From Augochlora pura (taxonomy: Eukaryota > Arthropoda > Insecta > Hymenoptera > Halictidae), in the NCBI RefSeq assembly GCF_028453695.1, contig NC_135772.1, positions 5,952,001 through 6,016,000 of the forward strand: DNA of 64,000 nt, written 5' to 3'. Position numbers and translations under genes: made by a program. The notes beneath the pieces were generated by a model. The model was not told the DNA's origin, made no database searches, and saw only the letters and a program-made list of their open reading frames with translations. Each line of letters starts with the position of its first letter. Positions within the stretch are counted from its first letter, which is position 1. Positions 26,899 to 36,738 of the stretch are shown here, one piece after another.

Positions 26899-26991
26899 CC
26901 TCCCTCTCTCGTCCCGACTTCACCTTTCCTCTTTTCCTTTCTCCTTCTACCTCTCCAGTCTCCGTCTCTTTGTTTCCCTTTCTTTTTTTTT
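26899..26991 (+). repeat. Polypyrimidine tract
   Basis: About 90 bases made mostly of C and T (runs of CTC, TTCC and a final T-run), ending just before TTTAACCGG. It lies ~100 bp after the G4 motif and looks like simple-sequence DNA rather than an exon. Confidence 0.6.
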
Positions 26992-28626
26992 AACCGGATT
27001 CTCTGTGACAAATCCAGCCCAGGGCGACCGGAAGCTTTGCCTTTCTTCTGAGCTGAGTGCAGCATGCTTCTTTGCCCCGTCCACGCGACAGCCATGTTTT
27101 ATTGTGGTTTAAATTACTTTTATGGTTGTTTCGTCACGATCGACGAATTCAATTAATTTACATCGCATGCCGATATTTGTGAATTTAACGACAAACACTG
27201 ACGAACAAAAACCGATGTCTAACGTTTATGAATGATATTTTTCTTACGGTACCACTCTAACTAAATGAACAATCAATAGGTATGTAACAGGTACACGTGA
27301 TTATATAGGGTGTCTAAGGAAACCCTTCCTACTTGGCCAAGGATGATTTCTTATGTCATTTACAGCAACTTTTCTCTTCACTTGATTTGAAATAATCAAG
27401 ATAGGTGCGACTTCGTTAACGTATTATTAACACTTTACCAACCGGTAGTCTGTGAATTGGTTGTGATGGCAAACAAAAATAATCTATTAGCTATTATTGA
27501 GATAAAAGTGTTAGATTGTACTAGCACAAGCTCCCATATCATTATATAATTTTTTAAATATTAGATACTTTCTACGATGATTAAAATTTATAAAATAAGG
27601 TATAATCAATTAAATAGATAAAAAATATATATTGTTTATGCTACTGCTGTGAAAATGGAAAAATGTTTGTAGATTACAATCAATTCAGAGTTGAGCTCGC
27701 TTTCGCGCGGGAAGACACTAGCCGTACTCGATCTGTGATTTATCCGTGTTTAATAACTCGTTAACGAAATCGTAGAAAAATTTTGCTAAGGAAAAGGTTG
27801 TGTTATCCCTTTCCGGGTATAACGATAGTTCTATGGCACCCTGTAGAAGGATTTTACGTTGCAATAACTGTGAAAATCTGCATCACTGTAGATTTATTTA
27901 TAAACTGAAACTGTTCAAAATAAGATACTTAAAAATATAAATACGATTTTATATCTAGGACACTATCATCTTTTATTATTATAAATTCCTTTTATTTAAA
28001 TTAAAGCCTGGATATTAGTAAAGCAACCAGAATTACCAAAAATACTGTTTAACTCTTTATTCACAATGAATGAAAAGAGCATTTTAGAACAAAATATTAT
28101 TTAATTTTTCACCTGGAACAAAAACACCTTTTATCTAAATCAGAACATTCAAAGTACGTTCGGAAGAGCAAAGTAAAGTTGCCTAATACGAAACGCGTCC
28201 TAATACGAGGACTCAACTTATCTCAATTATAGAACTTTTAAGTGACATAGCGATGGAGTTTTGTTTCCTAACTAGCCACATATTAGTTGTTTAGCCTGTA
28301 CACGGACGTTAAAATCAATTAAATTTTGGTACGAGCATGTTTTCTGAAATACATTGCAGAATGTTCTTCGAGTACTTCGATTAAACCATGAACATCTCCA
28401 AATACTCAGTTTGAGAGAAAAGACAATTAAATTTCAGAAACAAACAGAGTCTCCTATTATGAAACCATTTTGATTTGCGCATTTCCATAATTTTTGTTTT
28501 GCAGTAGTGTACTTTCTAATACTCTGTAAAATAATGTTTTGCTATTAAAGCATGTATCGAATTTGGATAAAAGCATTCTTATTGTTAATCGATTATTATG
28601 ATTTCTTTAACAAATAGACCTCATAA

Positions 28627-28874
28627 TTAACCCTTTACACTCGACGCCATTTGAACTATAATTCTAAAATAACTTTTCTGACATATAGTATTTCCATTTT
28701 ATATGACTAAATGTATTTTGTGCATGTGAAATTGAATCTTGTGACTTATGCTATGACAGTTATACTTTTAATCATTTTTGAAATCTAATTTTTCATAATA
28801 TAAATATTATTTTGGAACATGCTATAACAGTTTTAGTGGTGCCTCAGAGTCACCACTCGAGTGCAAAGGGTAAC
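28627..28874. mobile_element. TTAA MITE, ~247 bp
   Basis: The left end TTAACCCTTTACACTCGA matches the right end TCGAGTGCAAAGGGTAA in inverted orientation, with a one-base difference inside and a damaged TTAA at the right. An inner palindrome, AGTGGTG...CACCACT (28835-28841/28851-28857), lies next to the right end. There is no ORF. The terminal sequence is close to that of the element at 32549-33887, so the two probably share a transposase source. Confidence 0.82.
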
Positions 28875-29109
28875 CATTTCAATATATCTTTCAAGCTAAA
28901 AATTTTATTTTACTTTAAAATTTCATTTTACTTGTAAGATAAGCGACAGAACTTTATCAACCCAATGCTAACATAGTTTTTTTTTTTTATTCATAATTAC
29001 AACTTTACAATTTGTCCAATGGACATTTGGTGAATTCGTTTAACGTGTAACTCATAGCACGTGGGTGACAGCCCCATTGAGATATCACCACATGATTGTC
29101 CTTGTTTTA

Positions 29110-30168
29110 TTAGTCGGTTACCAAATCCGAGGGATGCTTTCTTTTTAATCTTCTTCCTGTCGGCTTTTCCTACACTTTTACAGCTAGTTGGTTAGGATGT
29201 GCTACAATTCTCTCCTTGTGTTTAACCGCGTATTTGTTTACCTTTTCCGAGACCATTGGAATATTTAAGTCGTTTCGTATATCTGAATTTCTTAGATACT
29301 ATGGTGCATTCACGATAGTTCTCAGTATTTTAGATTGCAATGCTTCGAGCTTTGATATATGGCTCTTCGCTGCCGTTCCCCAGAGGGGAATTCCATAAGT
29401 CCACACGAGCTTTATAATTGTCTTGTAGATTTTTAACTTGTTTTCCATGCAAAGCTTAGATTTTCGACTAGTCAGCCAATACATTTGTCTTCTTTTTATT
29501 TTTATGTTTTCTATTACCGATTTAATGTGCTGGTTCCACGTAAGCTTTGCTTCCAGATGTAAGCCTAGGTATTTTATTTGTTTTTCTTGGGGTACTACAA
29601 TGTTGTTCAGCGTAATGTTCGGTGTATTCTGTTTGCGAAGTGTGAACGTGACGTGGTTACATTTTCCAGGGTTTGCTTTAATTTTTTTATCCGCGAGCCA
29701 TTCTTCTATGTTCCTTATGTGATTCTGTAATATGTTTACGGCCACTTTCGGGTCAGGATGTATAGCTATTATTACAGTATTATCGGCGAATGTCAGTATT
29801 TTACCTAAGTTTGTAATTGGAATATCAGCTGTGTAGAGTGTGTATAGTATAGGTCCCAGGACACTTCCCTGAGGTACGCCTGCTTTAATTATTTTTAAGT
29901 CTGAGTAGCTATCTTTAATTTTTACAGTAAAGGTTCTATTTTCTAGATATGAAGTGAGTAATTTATGTATTGGTTTCGGAAAATGGGCATTTAGTGTCTG
30001 CAGTAGTCCTGTATGCCAAACTTTGTCAAACGCTTTTTCAATGTCCATAAGAGGGTTGTGCAATATTGTTTGTTTTCTATTGCAATAATTATTTCGTTAA
30101 CTAGTCTATGTAGTTGTTCTATGGTGGAGTGTTTGTTTCTAAATCCAAACTGATGATCTTGTTGTATT
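29110..30168 (-). pseudogene. LINE ORF2, reverse transcriptase 3' half
   Basis: This part carries HQFGFRNKHSTIEQLHRL, DIEKAFDKVWHTGLLQ, AGVPQGSVLGPILYTLY and the metal-binding box, which reads TFADNT where active enzymes have (Y/F)ADD. The second catalytic aspartate is therefore replaced by asparagine. A frameshift separates the HQFGFR and DIEKAFDKVWH blocks near 30055. A TAG stands at 29299-29301 after ILRTIVNAP, where a tryptophan codon is expected. A further frameshift precedes the C-terminal RRLKRKHPSDLV, which ends at 29110. The C-terminal region resembles jockey elements. Non-functional. Confidence 0.9.
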
Positions 30169-30631
30169 CCCAACAAAACGGGAACAAAACGGTTGTATTC
30201 CCGATAGTGGAAATTAATGCAACACTTATTTATTTTGAGAGGGGTTTTATTATAGGTTTTCGATGTGTGGCGAGGTCGTCTTCTTACGCTGAGTATACGA
30301 TTGATTGTAAGACTTGGTGTTTTTTAGACGTGTCCGGTTTAAGACTGCTTAGTCAAAAATGTCTGGTTACAGGGTCGACTTAGTCCTTTTTAAAAGGAAA
30401 AACTAAGAGTAATGGGGATGAGATAGGGCGAGGATGATTCGGAGTTCAAAGGGTATGGATGACTCGGGGATCAAGGTACAAGAATGAGTCAGTAGGAGGT
30501 GAGAGTTTTGGGCGGCTGGAGATAAGATAGAAACAGAGGAAAAATAAGAAATATTTAGGGAAAGGATGACTATCGTCGGTATAACTGTCGCAAAAGTGAA
30601 CATGGTTGTATAACTATGTGTCATACCAAGC
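30169..30631 (-). mobile_element. Insertion in LINE ORF2, probable solo LTR
   Basis: These ~460 bases have no LINE homology and sit exactly where ORF2 jumps from LKPIMLD to LGIQQDHQFGF. They have no coding capacity. On the minus strand there is an AATAAATAA polyadenylation-like site and a TTTTAAAA box, arranged as in an LTR. TTGTATTCCC occurs twice at the lower-coordinate edge, perhaps part of the target duplication. The class is not proven and the edges are accurate to about 10 bp. Confidence 0.55.
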
Positions 30632-31662
30632 TAGCATCCAACATTATAGGTTTGAGGCGACTGTATTTTCTCGAAAATTTTTGATAATATTGGGAGTAGG
30701 GATATTGGTCTATATGACGTTGTTTGATGCGGATCTTTGCCAGGCTTAAGCAACATAATAATCTGTGCTATTTTCCACGTGGATGGAAAGTACTGTATCC
30801 TTAGTACTGCATTGTAAATTATGATAATTAGTTGTATTGCCTTTGGTGGTAATTGCTTTAGGATTTTACCATTGATGAGGTCCATACCTGGCGATTTGCT
30901 GTTTTTAATGTTTTTGATAATCTGAAGAGTTTTATTATTGATTACATTGGGTATAATATAGTCATCGTCCTGTAAGTCCGTGTTCAAGTTGTAATTTTCG
31001 TCGGTTGCATTTACTTGGTTGACTGTGTTAACGTCATTAGACCTGTGTGGTGTAAATGTGTTGCGTAAGTAGTTGGTAAATTCCTGTGCCTGCTCTAGAT
31101 CACTTCTTACCCATGTTCCGTCAGTTTTCCTGATTGCAGGAGCTGCTCTTGCTGATTTTTTGATTTTGTTTGTTGCTTTCCAGAGAGAAAAGTTAATGTT
31201 TTCGTGTGTGGAGAGTGATTCTAGGAATTTTGTAAATTGGTCGTTATTGTGGTTACTTATTGCACTTTTAAGTTCTTTTGTTGTTTTGTTTAGGTACTTT
31301 TTATTTCCTGGAGTTTTGTGTTTTTGCCATTTTGCTTTCGCCATTCTCTTTTCTTTGATTTTATCGAGGATGATAGGTGGTAATGTTTTGTGTTGTCTCC
31401 TCTCTGTTCTAAATGAGGTAGTTGCCCCAGCTGCATCCTGTATAGCAGTTGTTAGCATTGTTAATGCATGCTCAATATCAGCTGGTGTCTTCAACGGGAT
31501 ACTGCAATTAATCCTATTTTCAACTAGTAACTTGAACTTTTCCCAGTTGGTGGTTTCGTTGCATAGTGATTTCCTGTTATTGTAGTATACAGGTTTGCTA
31601 GTGTATTCTATGATTAGAGGTGTATAATCGAAACTGAGGTCAAGACTGGCCTCGATAGTCAG
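30632..31662 (-). pseudogene. LINE ORF2, linker and reverse transcriptase 5' half
   Basis: This open segment encodes the region between endonuclease and reverse transcriptase and the first RT blocks: KSPGMDLINGKILKQLPPKA, FPSTWKIAQIIMLLKPGKDP and SYRPISLLPILSKIFEKI. The frame shifts just after FEKI, where another frame continues RLKPIMLD up to the insertion at 30631. At its upstream end the ORF is cut by the LTR-like insertion starting at 31663. The order of blocks is that of jockey-clade elements. Confidence 0.88.
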
Positions 31663-32321
31663 TGTTTATCCGCGCACACACGATTGTCTCGACGATACGC
31701 GGTTCCCGGTGATTCTTTCGAATGACAAGGATGATAAAATTGGTGGATGTAAACGTAATAAAGCTCTTTATTATAATAACACTTAATAACAAAATCGAAA
31801 TTATAAACGACGTTGATTCTGTGAATATTATTAATTGATTATGATGCAGCGAATAACTAACAGATGATAGTGATGGTTAGACTAATGAATTTCGTGTGAA
31901 GTGTATGTTTGTGCTGGAGATTGTGTTGCGAGAGTGTCGAGTGAGATGCTATTTGCTCCGAGGTAAATTCGGTATGGGCGTGCATTTTTGACGGAACAAG
32001 CGGATTTGTTGATGATAGATTTCTAAAATGAGAGAGGGGAATGGTTGTCCTGCATGATTGGTTATTGACAGAGTAGAGACAAGAAATAGGTGAAGAGATA
32101 GAAGGAAAAGGAAAGAAGGAAGAAGTGACCGTCCAGAGTACTGGTCACCTCCAGGTATGAACCGTACCCCGGAACGGTACGCACGTGCGATCCGCATGTC
32201 TCGAGATTTGACCGTAGCAGGCAGTAAACCCGGAAAAATACCTCGACTTGCACAGGACATACGAAATGAAAGTTTTGTAAATGCGGTAGTAGCCTAACAG
32301 TTGGTGAGCAGCTGCTGGTCA
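31663..32321 (-). mobile_element. Repeat C2, LTR-like insertion in the LINE
   Basis: A 659-bp block with no LINE homology interrupts ORF2 upstream of the RT domain. On the minus strand it begins TGACCAGC and ends GGATAAACA, the TG...CA form of LTRs. It is a diverged relative of 22735-23361. I see no clear target duplication, so the exact edges could be off by several bases. No internal genes remain, so a solo LTR is the simplest reading. Confidence 0.65.
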
Positions 32322-32548
32322 TAATGTAATAAAGAGATAAAAATTTATTTGAAGTAACGACTTTTCAGAGAACTGCATGCTACGGATGGATTTGTGTTGA
32401 CTAGGTCCTATAATTGTATTTTGAAGCGAAACAGTCAGTTTACTTGTGCTAAGCCCTTTTATAATTGCAAAATCAAGAACATCTAGAATTTTGTTCGCGT
32501 CCGATGGCCAATATGTTGGTTTTCTTGCTGATAATATATTAAGCCATT
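32322..32548 (-). pseudogene. LINE ORF2 fragment, endonuclease to linker
   Basis: Lying between the two insertions, this segment translates on the minus strand as LSARKPTYWPSDANKILDVL followed by DFAIIKGLSTSKLTVS. This matches the part of jockey-type ORF2 just after the endonuclease GGDYNAKH region. It is continuous with 33888-34072 once the piggyBac relic is set aside. Confidence 0.8.
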
Positions 32549-33887
32549 TTAACCCTTTGCACTCCGCTGACCCCTCTCGGGGAATATCGTAATTCTAGCA
32601 TATCACTCAGCTGTCCCCTCTCAGGGGACATTCAAGTTTATTAGTGATTACGGGGAATTGAGTTATTTCAGCGCAACTTTTTGAGACATGCATGTTTCCC
32701 TGAAGTTTTCTCTTGAAATGGCACAAGAAATCAAATCAAAATATCGCAAAATTACTAAGAATATACAAGAACTGTAAGCGGGTTTTGTGTCAGACGAGAC
32801 CGTGAGAGGCGTGCTCACGACGGTCCGAGCACTTGTCAACGCCATATGAAAAGAGCGATAAGGAGAGTTTGTAGAAGAAAGGTCGGCATGCGAACATAGC
32901 ACGCACTGTATAATGAGATTTATAATTATAAATAAACAAGTCTAAATCTGGAGGAAAAGATTTTCAAAGCTGAGCTCAGTCTGAAGCTTCGAGCAGTACA
33001 CATAGAACTAAAGAGTGAGAAAATCGGAAAAGTGATTCTTTCCTTAGTGGATAAACAAACAAAACAAACAAATAATAAAACGCCAATGACACGCCACAAG
33101 TTTGTCAAAACACTAATTGACCAATTGTGGGGCGATTTTCGCGTATCGAGAACGCGTTCATCCACATCTTCTGCGGACAATAGATTAGACAACAAATTAT
33201 ATATTCTAGATGTGGGCCAAAGAAAACGAGACTGTATTGTTTGTTCTAACAAGAAAACATCTGGTGGCAGGCGTCAAACAAATTATTATTGTCAAACATG
33301 CATTAATGAGCCTGCTATGCATATTGGGGAGTGTTTCAAAATTTATCATACCGTACAAAATTATAAACAATAATATATTGATTTTTTTGCAAATTTACAT
33401 TCCTCGATCTCAACCAATTCATATAAGATCAATATCATTATAATACGTTACTTAGTTCCAAAATTATAATAAATAATACGGGGGTTTGTAAATGTTTGTT
33501 TCTGCCTTAAAGTAGCGCTGAGTAGCTGGTAGCCTATTGGAAATGGGTGTTTAAATACATTTAAACTAAGCTGTAGTTTTAAATAAAAGAAACTTTATTT
33601 TACGGTGCGTGAGGAAGCTCTTTTCTATGCAGATGCTTTTCCACGACTGACCGTGGCCTTTCCGGAACCCCGAAAAGAAAACTCGGGTCCTCTCGTAATT
33701 CGAAACTGTTATGCTTGTGCCTCACAAGGCCAAGCACTTATACGAGGTGTATATTTTCCTATCTTAATTTCCATCACTTCTAAGAACATTGATTTGTTTT
33801 TGTCCATGCACAAATATCGTATTGTGGGTAATACGTACTATTCCAATATAGCCAACGTCCAAAATCGTTCGGAGTGCAAAGGGTTAA
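32549..33887 (+). mobile_element. piggyBac-type element, internally deleted, in the LINE
   Basis: It has perfect 18-bp inverted ends, TTAACCCTTTGCACTCCG at 32549-32566 and the complement at 33870-33887, with TTAA on both sides, and is 1339 bp long. Near the left end the unit CCCCTCTC-GGGG occurs twice; the second copy forms the palindrome TGTCCCC-TCTCA-GGGGACA (32612-32630). The only recognisable coding part is the 3' end of a piggyBac transposase. The element inserted into LINE ORF2 after the LINE did. Confidence 0.93.
33032..33373 (+). pseudogene. C-terminal piece of piggyBac transposase
   Basis: The 114-codon open frame starts without the catalytic core and ends in the cysteine-rich zinc-binding tail typical of piggyBac transposases: CIVCSNKKTSGGRRQTNYYC, then CINEPAMHIGECFKIYHT. 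The preceding residues (TRHKFVKTLIDQLWGDFRVS) match the helical region just before that tail. The DDD catalytic domain is absent, so it cannot transpose anything. Whether the isolated DNA-binding tail is ever made is unknown. It belongs to a different subfamily from the transposase at 3900-5599, since the tail spacing differs. Confidence 0.88.
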
Positions 33888-34072
33888 TATATTAGACAGA
33901 TTTTATAAATCTGTCTAGTGTTCTTCCTCTTGGTGTAATGATTCTAGATCCCCACGTGAGATGCTTGGCGTTATAGTCCCCCCCTGCAATATATTTGTCA
34001 CCCAGGGATTCAAAGTATTCTTGCCACTTTTGTGTGCCCATTTTGTGTCTCTGTTATTTTTAGATTAGCCAT
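33888..34072 (-). pseudogene. LINE ORF2 start, deleted endonuclease
   Basis: ORF2 opens with an ATG at 34070-34072, two bases after the ORF1 stop, and encodes MANLKIT. It then jumps, out of frame, to QKWQEYFESLGDKYIAGGDY and NAKHLTWGSR, the late endonuclease motif of jockey-type ORF2. Most of the endonuclease domain is therefore missing, by my estimate about 250-300 bp. The remaining segment runs up to the TTAA of the piggyBac relic. Confidence 0.85.
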
Positions 34073-34074
34073 TT

Positions 34075-35448
34075 TTATGTCTTTGTTACTAGAATAGTGA
34101 GTAGTTGTAGCATAGTTGTTAGTTGTTGTGTCTGTTGTCTGAGTAGGGCGTTTTGTTTGATTAACATTTTTGCTAGCAATTCGGAGTTCTTAATGGATTG
34201 TTTTAGGAGTTCTTTAATTTCTGTATTTCCGTCATTATTGGTAGTTTTATTTTGATCAATTGGTAATGTTGTGTTGGCAGTGACCTGTGCATAGTTCCAT
34301 GAGTCTTTGGGGTTAGTATCTTTGCTACTTGTATTGTGTGCATAATGTGTGTTTATTTCCAAGTTAGTTTCTGCCCTATTGAGCTGAACATTTTGCTGTG
34401 AGTACGTTCTGTTTCGTAGTCGAGGTAATAGTTTTTTTTGCAGCTGTTTTCTAGTTTCACAGCCTTTGTAACTTGCTGGGTGGTTACCTTTGCAATTAAA
34501 GCATTTTACAGAGTCTATTCTACCTATGAGTGGACAGTTAGTTGATAAATTATTCTGTGCACATTTTACGCATGCTGGGGTTTTATTACAATAGTTTTTT
34601 GTATCGCCATATTGTTGACACCGTATACATTGCGGTATGTCTTTTTTATATCGAGGGGGTTCAACGTTTACTATGGTGCTTAGGAATCTTTTGACATTGA
34701 ATATGTCTTTGTTATTGTTTTTTGGTTCATGTTCTATTAAAAATAACGGTAGTGGTTTTTTTGTATCGTATTTGGTCATATTGTTTACACTTCTTACCTC
34801 GTGACCTATTTTTCTAAGTTCTGCCACAATATTTTGAACATTGGTTTTCGGGTGTAATCGTCTGATGACGGCTTTGTAGCTTTTTTCGGTTTTTAATTGG
34901 TATGTGTGGTAAGCTGCATTTTTTGCTTTTAATGCGTGGGTTATATTACGAAAGTTTTCAGGAGTGTTTGTTTGAATTTTGACTTGGTCGAATTTAATTT
35001 GTTTTATAGTGTAATTGTTCGCTCCTGCAACATTGTTTAGTAGTTCAGTGAGTGAATCTATTATTTTACCGTCTACGTAAATCGGAGGTGGTTTAACAGC
35101 ACGAGGAGGGTTTTCTTCAGTTGTATCCATATCAACTGCTTCTGTGACAGAACTAAATGAATTGCTTAGCGGAATGTCCTGCAGCCATGGCTGAGTTGAA
35201 TCTGTGCCTATCGTTGAAATTAGTTTTCGCTTTTTATTTTTTATGACTTCCTTCCAATTGTTATTTTTATCGTTATCTGTTGTTTGACTAACATTTTCGT
35301 CGTTATTTGTTGTGCTACTCCTCTCGCTAGTGCTTGTTTTTTCTTGGTCTTGAATTCTTTGCTGTTGGTTTAGCTCATTTGGGTTATTTATGACGAAATA
35401 TTTATTGCCATTGACGAGTATTTTAATAGGTTCAACGCTTTGATCCAT
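34075..35448 (-). CDS. LINE ORF1, gag-like nucleic-acid-binding protein
   Basis: This open frame of about 457 codons is the RNA-binding protein that coats the element's transcript in jockey-type retrotransposons. I choose the ATG at 35446-35448 as the start; the frame is open a further 12 codons upstream, but from a GTG. The N-terminal third is low-complexity (Q/N/S/T). Next comes a PRE_C2HC-like region (about residues 198-270 from this ATG; VIRRLHPKTNVQNIVAELRK ... PLFLIEHEP), then three zinc knuckles. Only the third (CFNCKGNHPASYKGC) has the full CCHC set. The first reads CIRCQQYGDTKNYC and the second CVKCAQNNLSTNC, with D and N where the family has histidine. The C-terminal end is Q/L-rich. 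It is open but probably decaying. Confidence 0.88.
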   Translation of the reverse strand: MDQSVEPIKILVNGNKYFVINNPNELNQQQRIQDQEKTSTSERSSTTNNDENVSQTTDNDKNNNWKEVIKNKKRKLISTIGTDSTQPWLQDIPLSNSFSSVTEAVDMDTTEENPPRAVKPPPIYVDGKIIDSLTELLNNVAGANNYTIKQIKFDQVKIQTNTPENFRNITHALKAKNAAYHTYQLKTEKSYKAVIRRLHPKTNVQNIVAELRKIGHEVRSVNNMTKYDTKKPLPLFLIEHEPKNNNKDIFNVKRFLSTIVNVEPPRYKKDIPQCIRCQQYGDTKNYCNKTPACVKCAQNNLSTNCPLIGRIDSVKCFNCKGNHPASYKGCETRKQLQKKLLPRLRNRTYSQQNVQLNRAETNLEINTHYAHNTSSKDTNPKDSWNYAQVTANTTLPIDQNKTTNNDGNTEIKELLKQSIKNSELLAKMLIKQNALLRQQTQQLTTMLQLLTILVTKT

Positions 35449-35546
35449 GTTGATATTATTGTCGGCGAGCAGCCGTCGCTGCACTCACTTGTCACACACC
35501 GACACTTGTATTGCTTACTTGTTTACTTCAGGAGCAATCCGAAATA

Positions 35547-35580
35547 CGTCTTTCACGGTCAACTGCTCGAGTGGTACTGC
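35547..35580 (-). promoter_or_regulatory. Possible internal Pol II promoter of the LINE (Inr + DPE)
   Basis: Taking the A at 35578 (minus strand) as +1, the LINE starts GCAGTA, close to the initiator TCAGTY, and AGACG occupies exactly +28 to +32, matching the downstream promoter element RGWYV. Such TATA-less initiator/DPE promoters are established for Drosophila jockey-type LINEs. Assignment here is by spacing and sequence only. Confidence 0.5.
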
Positions 35581-35597
35581 TAACATAGTGTGGCACT

Positions 35598-36267
35598 ATT
35601 TACCACTAGAACTACCGACAATTGAGGTATACTTACTTCTAGCGGAGGGGTCAAAATGACTTGTTTCTTAAATGACCAAGACATTTAAGAAAAGACAGCA
35701 ATTTTTAGTTTTTATATATTTTTTATTTTTATGGACAAAAATTGAATATAACCTGAATAATAGTAATAGAATAGCAAAAATTTATAAAATATTTATGCAT
35801 AAAATGATCGACTGAAAGTAATCTGAGGAAACTTGCCTGTAATAAATACTGCAAGTAATGACCAAGTCAAACAGTAAGTACTGTTCCCTACTGTAAGTCG
35901 TAGGGAAAACATTTTTTGGTTGTTGACATATCTTTGAGTTTGAAATATTTTCTTATACAACTAAAGGTCGTGTCACAAGTAACGTGTCACAATCATTTCC
36001 ACGATACAACAGAACAGTACCGAAAACATATGTTTCGTGGGGGGAGGGGGGGCAAAATGACTCATCTCTTTATTGGTAGGTATACTGCATACAAATTTAT
36101 AACAAAATGATAAAAAAAAACATAACAGTTTTACAGAATTAATTATTTGTATATCTTAGAAAAAGTTGTGCAAAATTTTCTGAAACAAAATGCAACTGAA
36201 ATGAGTTATAATTTAAAAAAAATGTCAAACAAGTCATTTTGACCCCCCTTGGTAGTTCTAGTGTTAA
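35598..36267. mobile_element. TTAA-type MITE, ~670 bp
   Basis: CACTAGAACTACC near the left end (35604-35616) is matched in inverted orientation by GGTAGTTCTAGTG at 36251-36263, which is followed by TTAA. Further in, GGGGTCAAAATGACTTGTTT (35647-35666) has its complement at 36225-36244. This inner part contains the palindrome GTCA-AAA-TGAC. The left copy carries about 28 extra bases between the two blocks and its TTAA has decayed to TTTA. No ORF is recognisable. It lies only about 8 bp beyond the LINE's target duplication. Confidence 0.75.
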
Positions 36268-36415
36268 ACAACTGTCATTATTTTTGACAGAAAACGGTAA
36301 ATGTTTACTACATTAAATGAAATTAAAAAACGTACTTAATTTATTTCTTGTAAATACTTTGCATCTAAAAACTATTATGCATATAGAACCAAATATTTAT
36401 CTAGAAAATCTCTCG

Positions 36416-36599
36416 AATTGTCCCCCAGCTTGTACACAAAAGTGGATAGTTTAGAAAGAAGAGATACGATTATTCCAGCCTGGTGGCTCATTTTTATAGT
36501 TACCGATGGTCAACAATCGTAAAAACAAGCCGCAAGACTCGCATAATCGTATCTCTTCTTTCTAAACTATCCATCTTTGTTTACAAGCTGGGGTCAATT
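36416..36599. mobile_element. Foldback MITE with ~55-bp TIRs
   Basis: The two arms, about 36416-36473 and 36543-36599, are near-perfect reverse complements, including GATAGTTTAGAAAGAAGAGA and its complement, around a ~70-bp centre. The outer ends read AATTGTCCCCCAGC and GCTGGGGTCAATT. There is no coding capacity. The superfamily is not identified. Confidence 0.85.
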
Positions 36600-36738
36600 G
36601 AAGACAACTTATTGTACTTACTTGCTAATTATATACAAACACACATCTCGTATTGTAGTCGCAAATATATATTTTGAGAAACACAACACGGTAGAAGTTA
36701 ATCATGTATACGTATAAAACAGTGGAGCCCGTTACTAT

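Larger units (their letters stand above)
16281..28626. other. Gene-free stretch with dispersed repeats
   Basis: No supported gene. GC-richer islands at about 16500-17160, 17880-18210, 19430-19760, 21650-22240 and 24960-25460 hold ORFs on both strands but no recognisable domains. Mobile-element-like repeats, a strong hairpin and a G-rich/pyrimidine-rich region are annotated separately. Simple TAA/ATA repeats occur near 24545-24585 and a TA-rich tract near 21180-21245. Confidence 0.5.
28978..35577 (-). mobile_element. Jockey-type LINE with three nested insertions
   Basis: This non-LTR retrotransposon reads on the minus strand. Its 3' end is an A-tail (the T-run after 28977) and the 5' end is near 35577. 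The same 12 bases, TGCTAACATAGT, flank it at 28966-28977 and 35578-35589, a typical target-site duplication that fixes both ends to within one base. It encodes a gag-like ORF1 and an endonuclease/reverse transcriptase ORF2 that starts two bases after the ORF1 stop. Later insertions at 30169-30631, 31663-32321 and 32549-33887 interrupt ORF2, and part of the endonuclease is deleted. ORF2 is clearly dead; ORF1 is still open. Confidence 0.93.

Noticed and set aside
30114..31585. Plus-strand ORFs across the LINE
   Set aside because: They are antisense to clear reverse transcriptase coding sequence on the minus strand.
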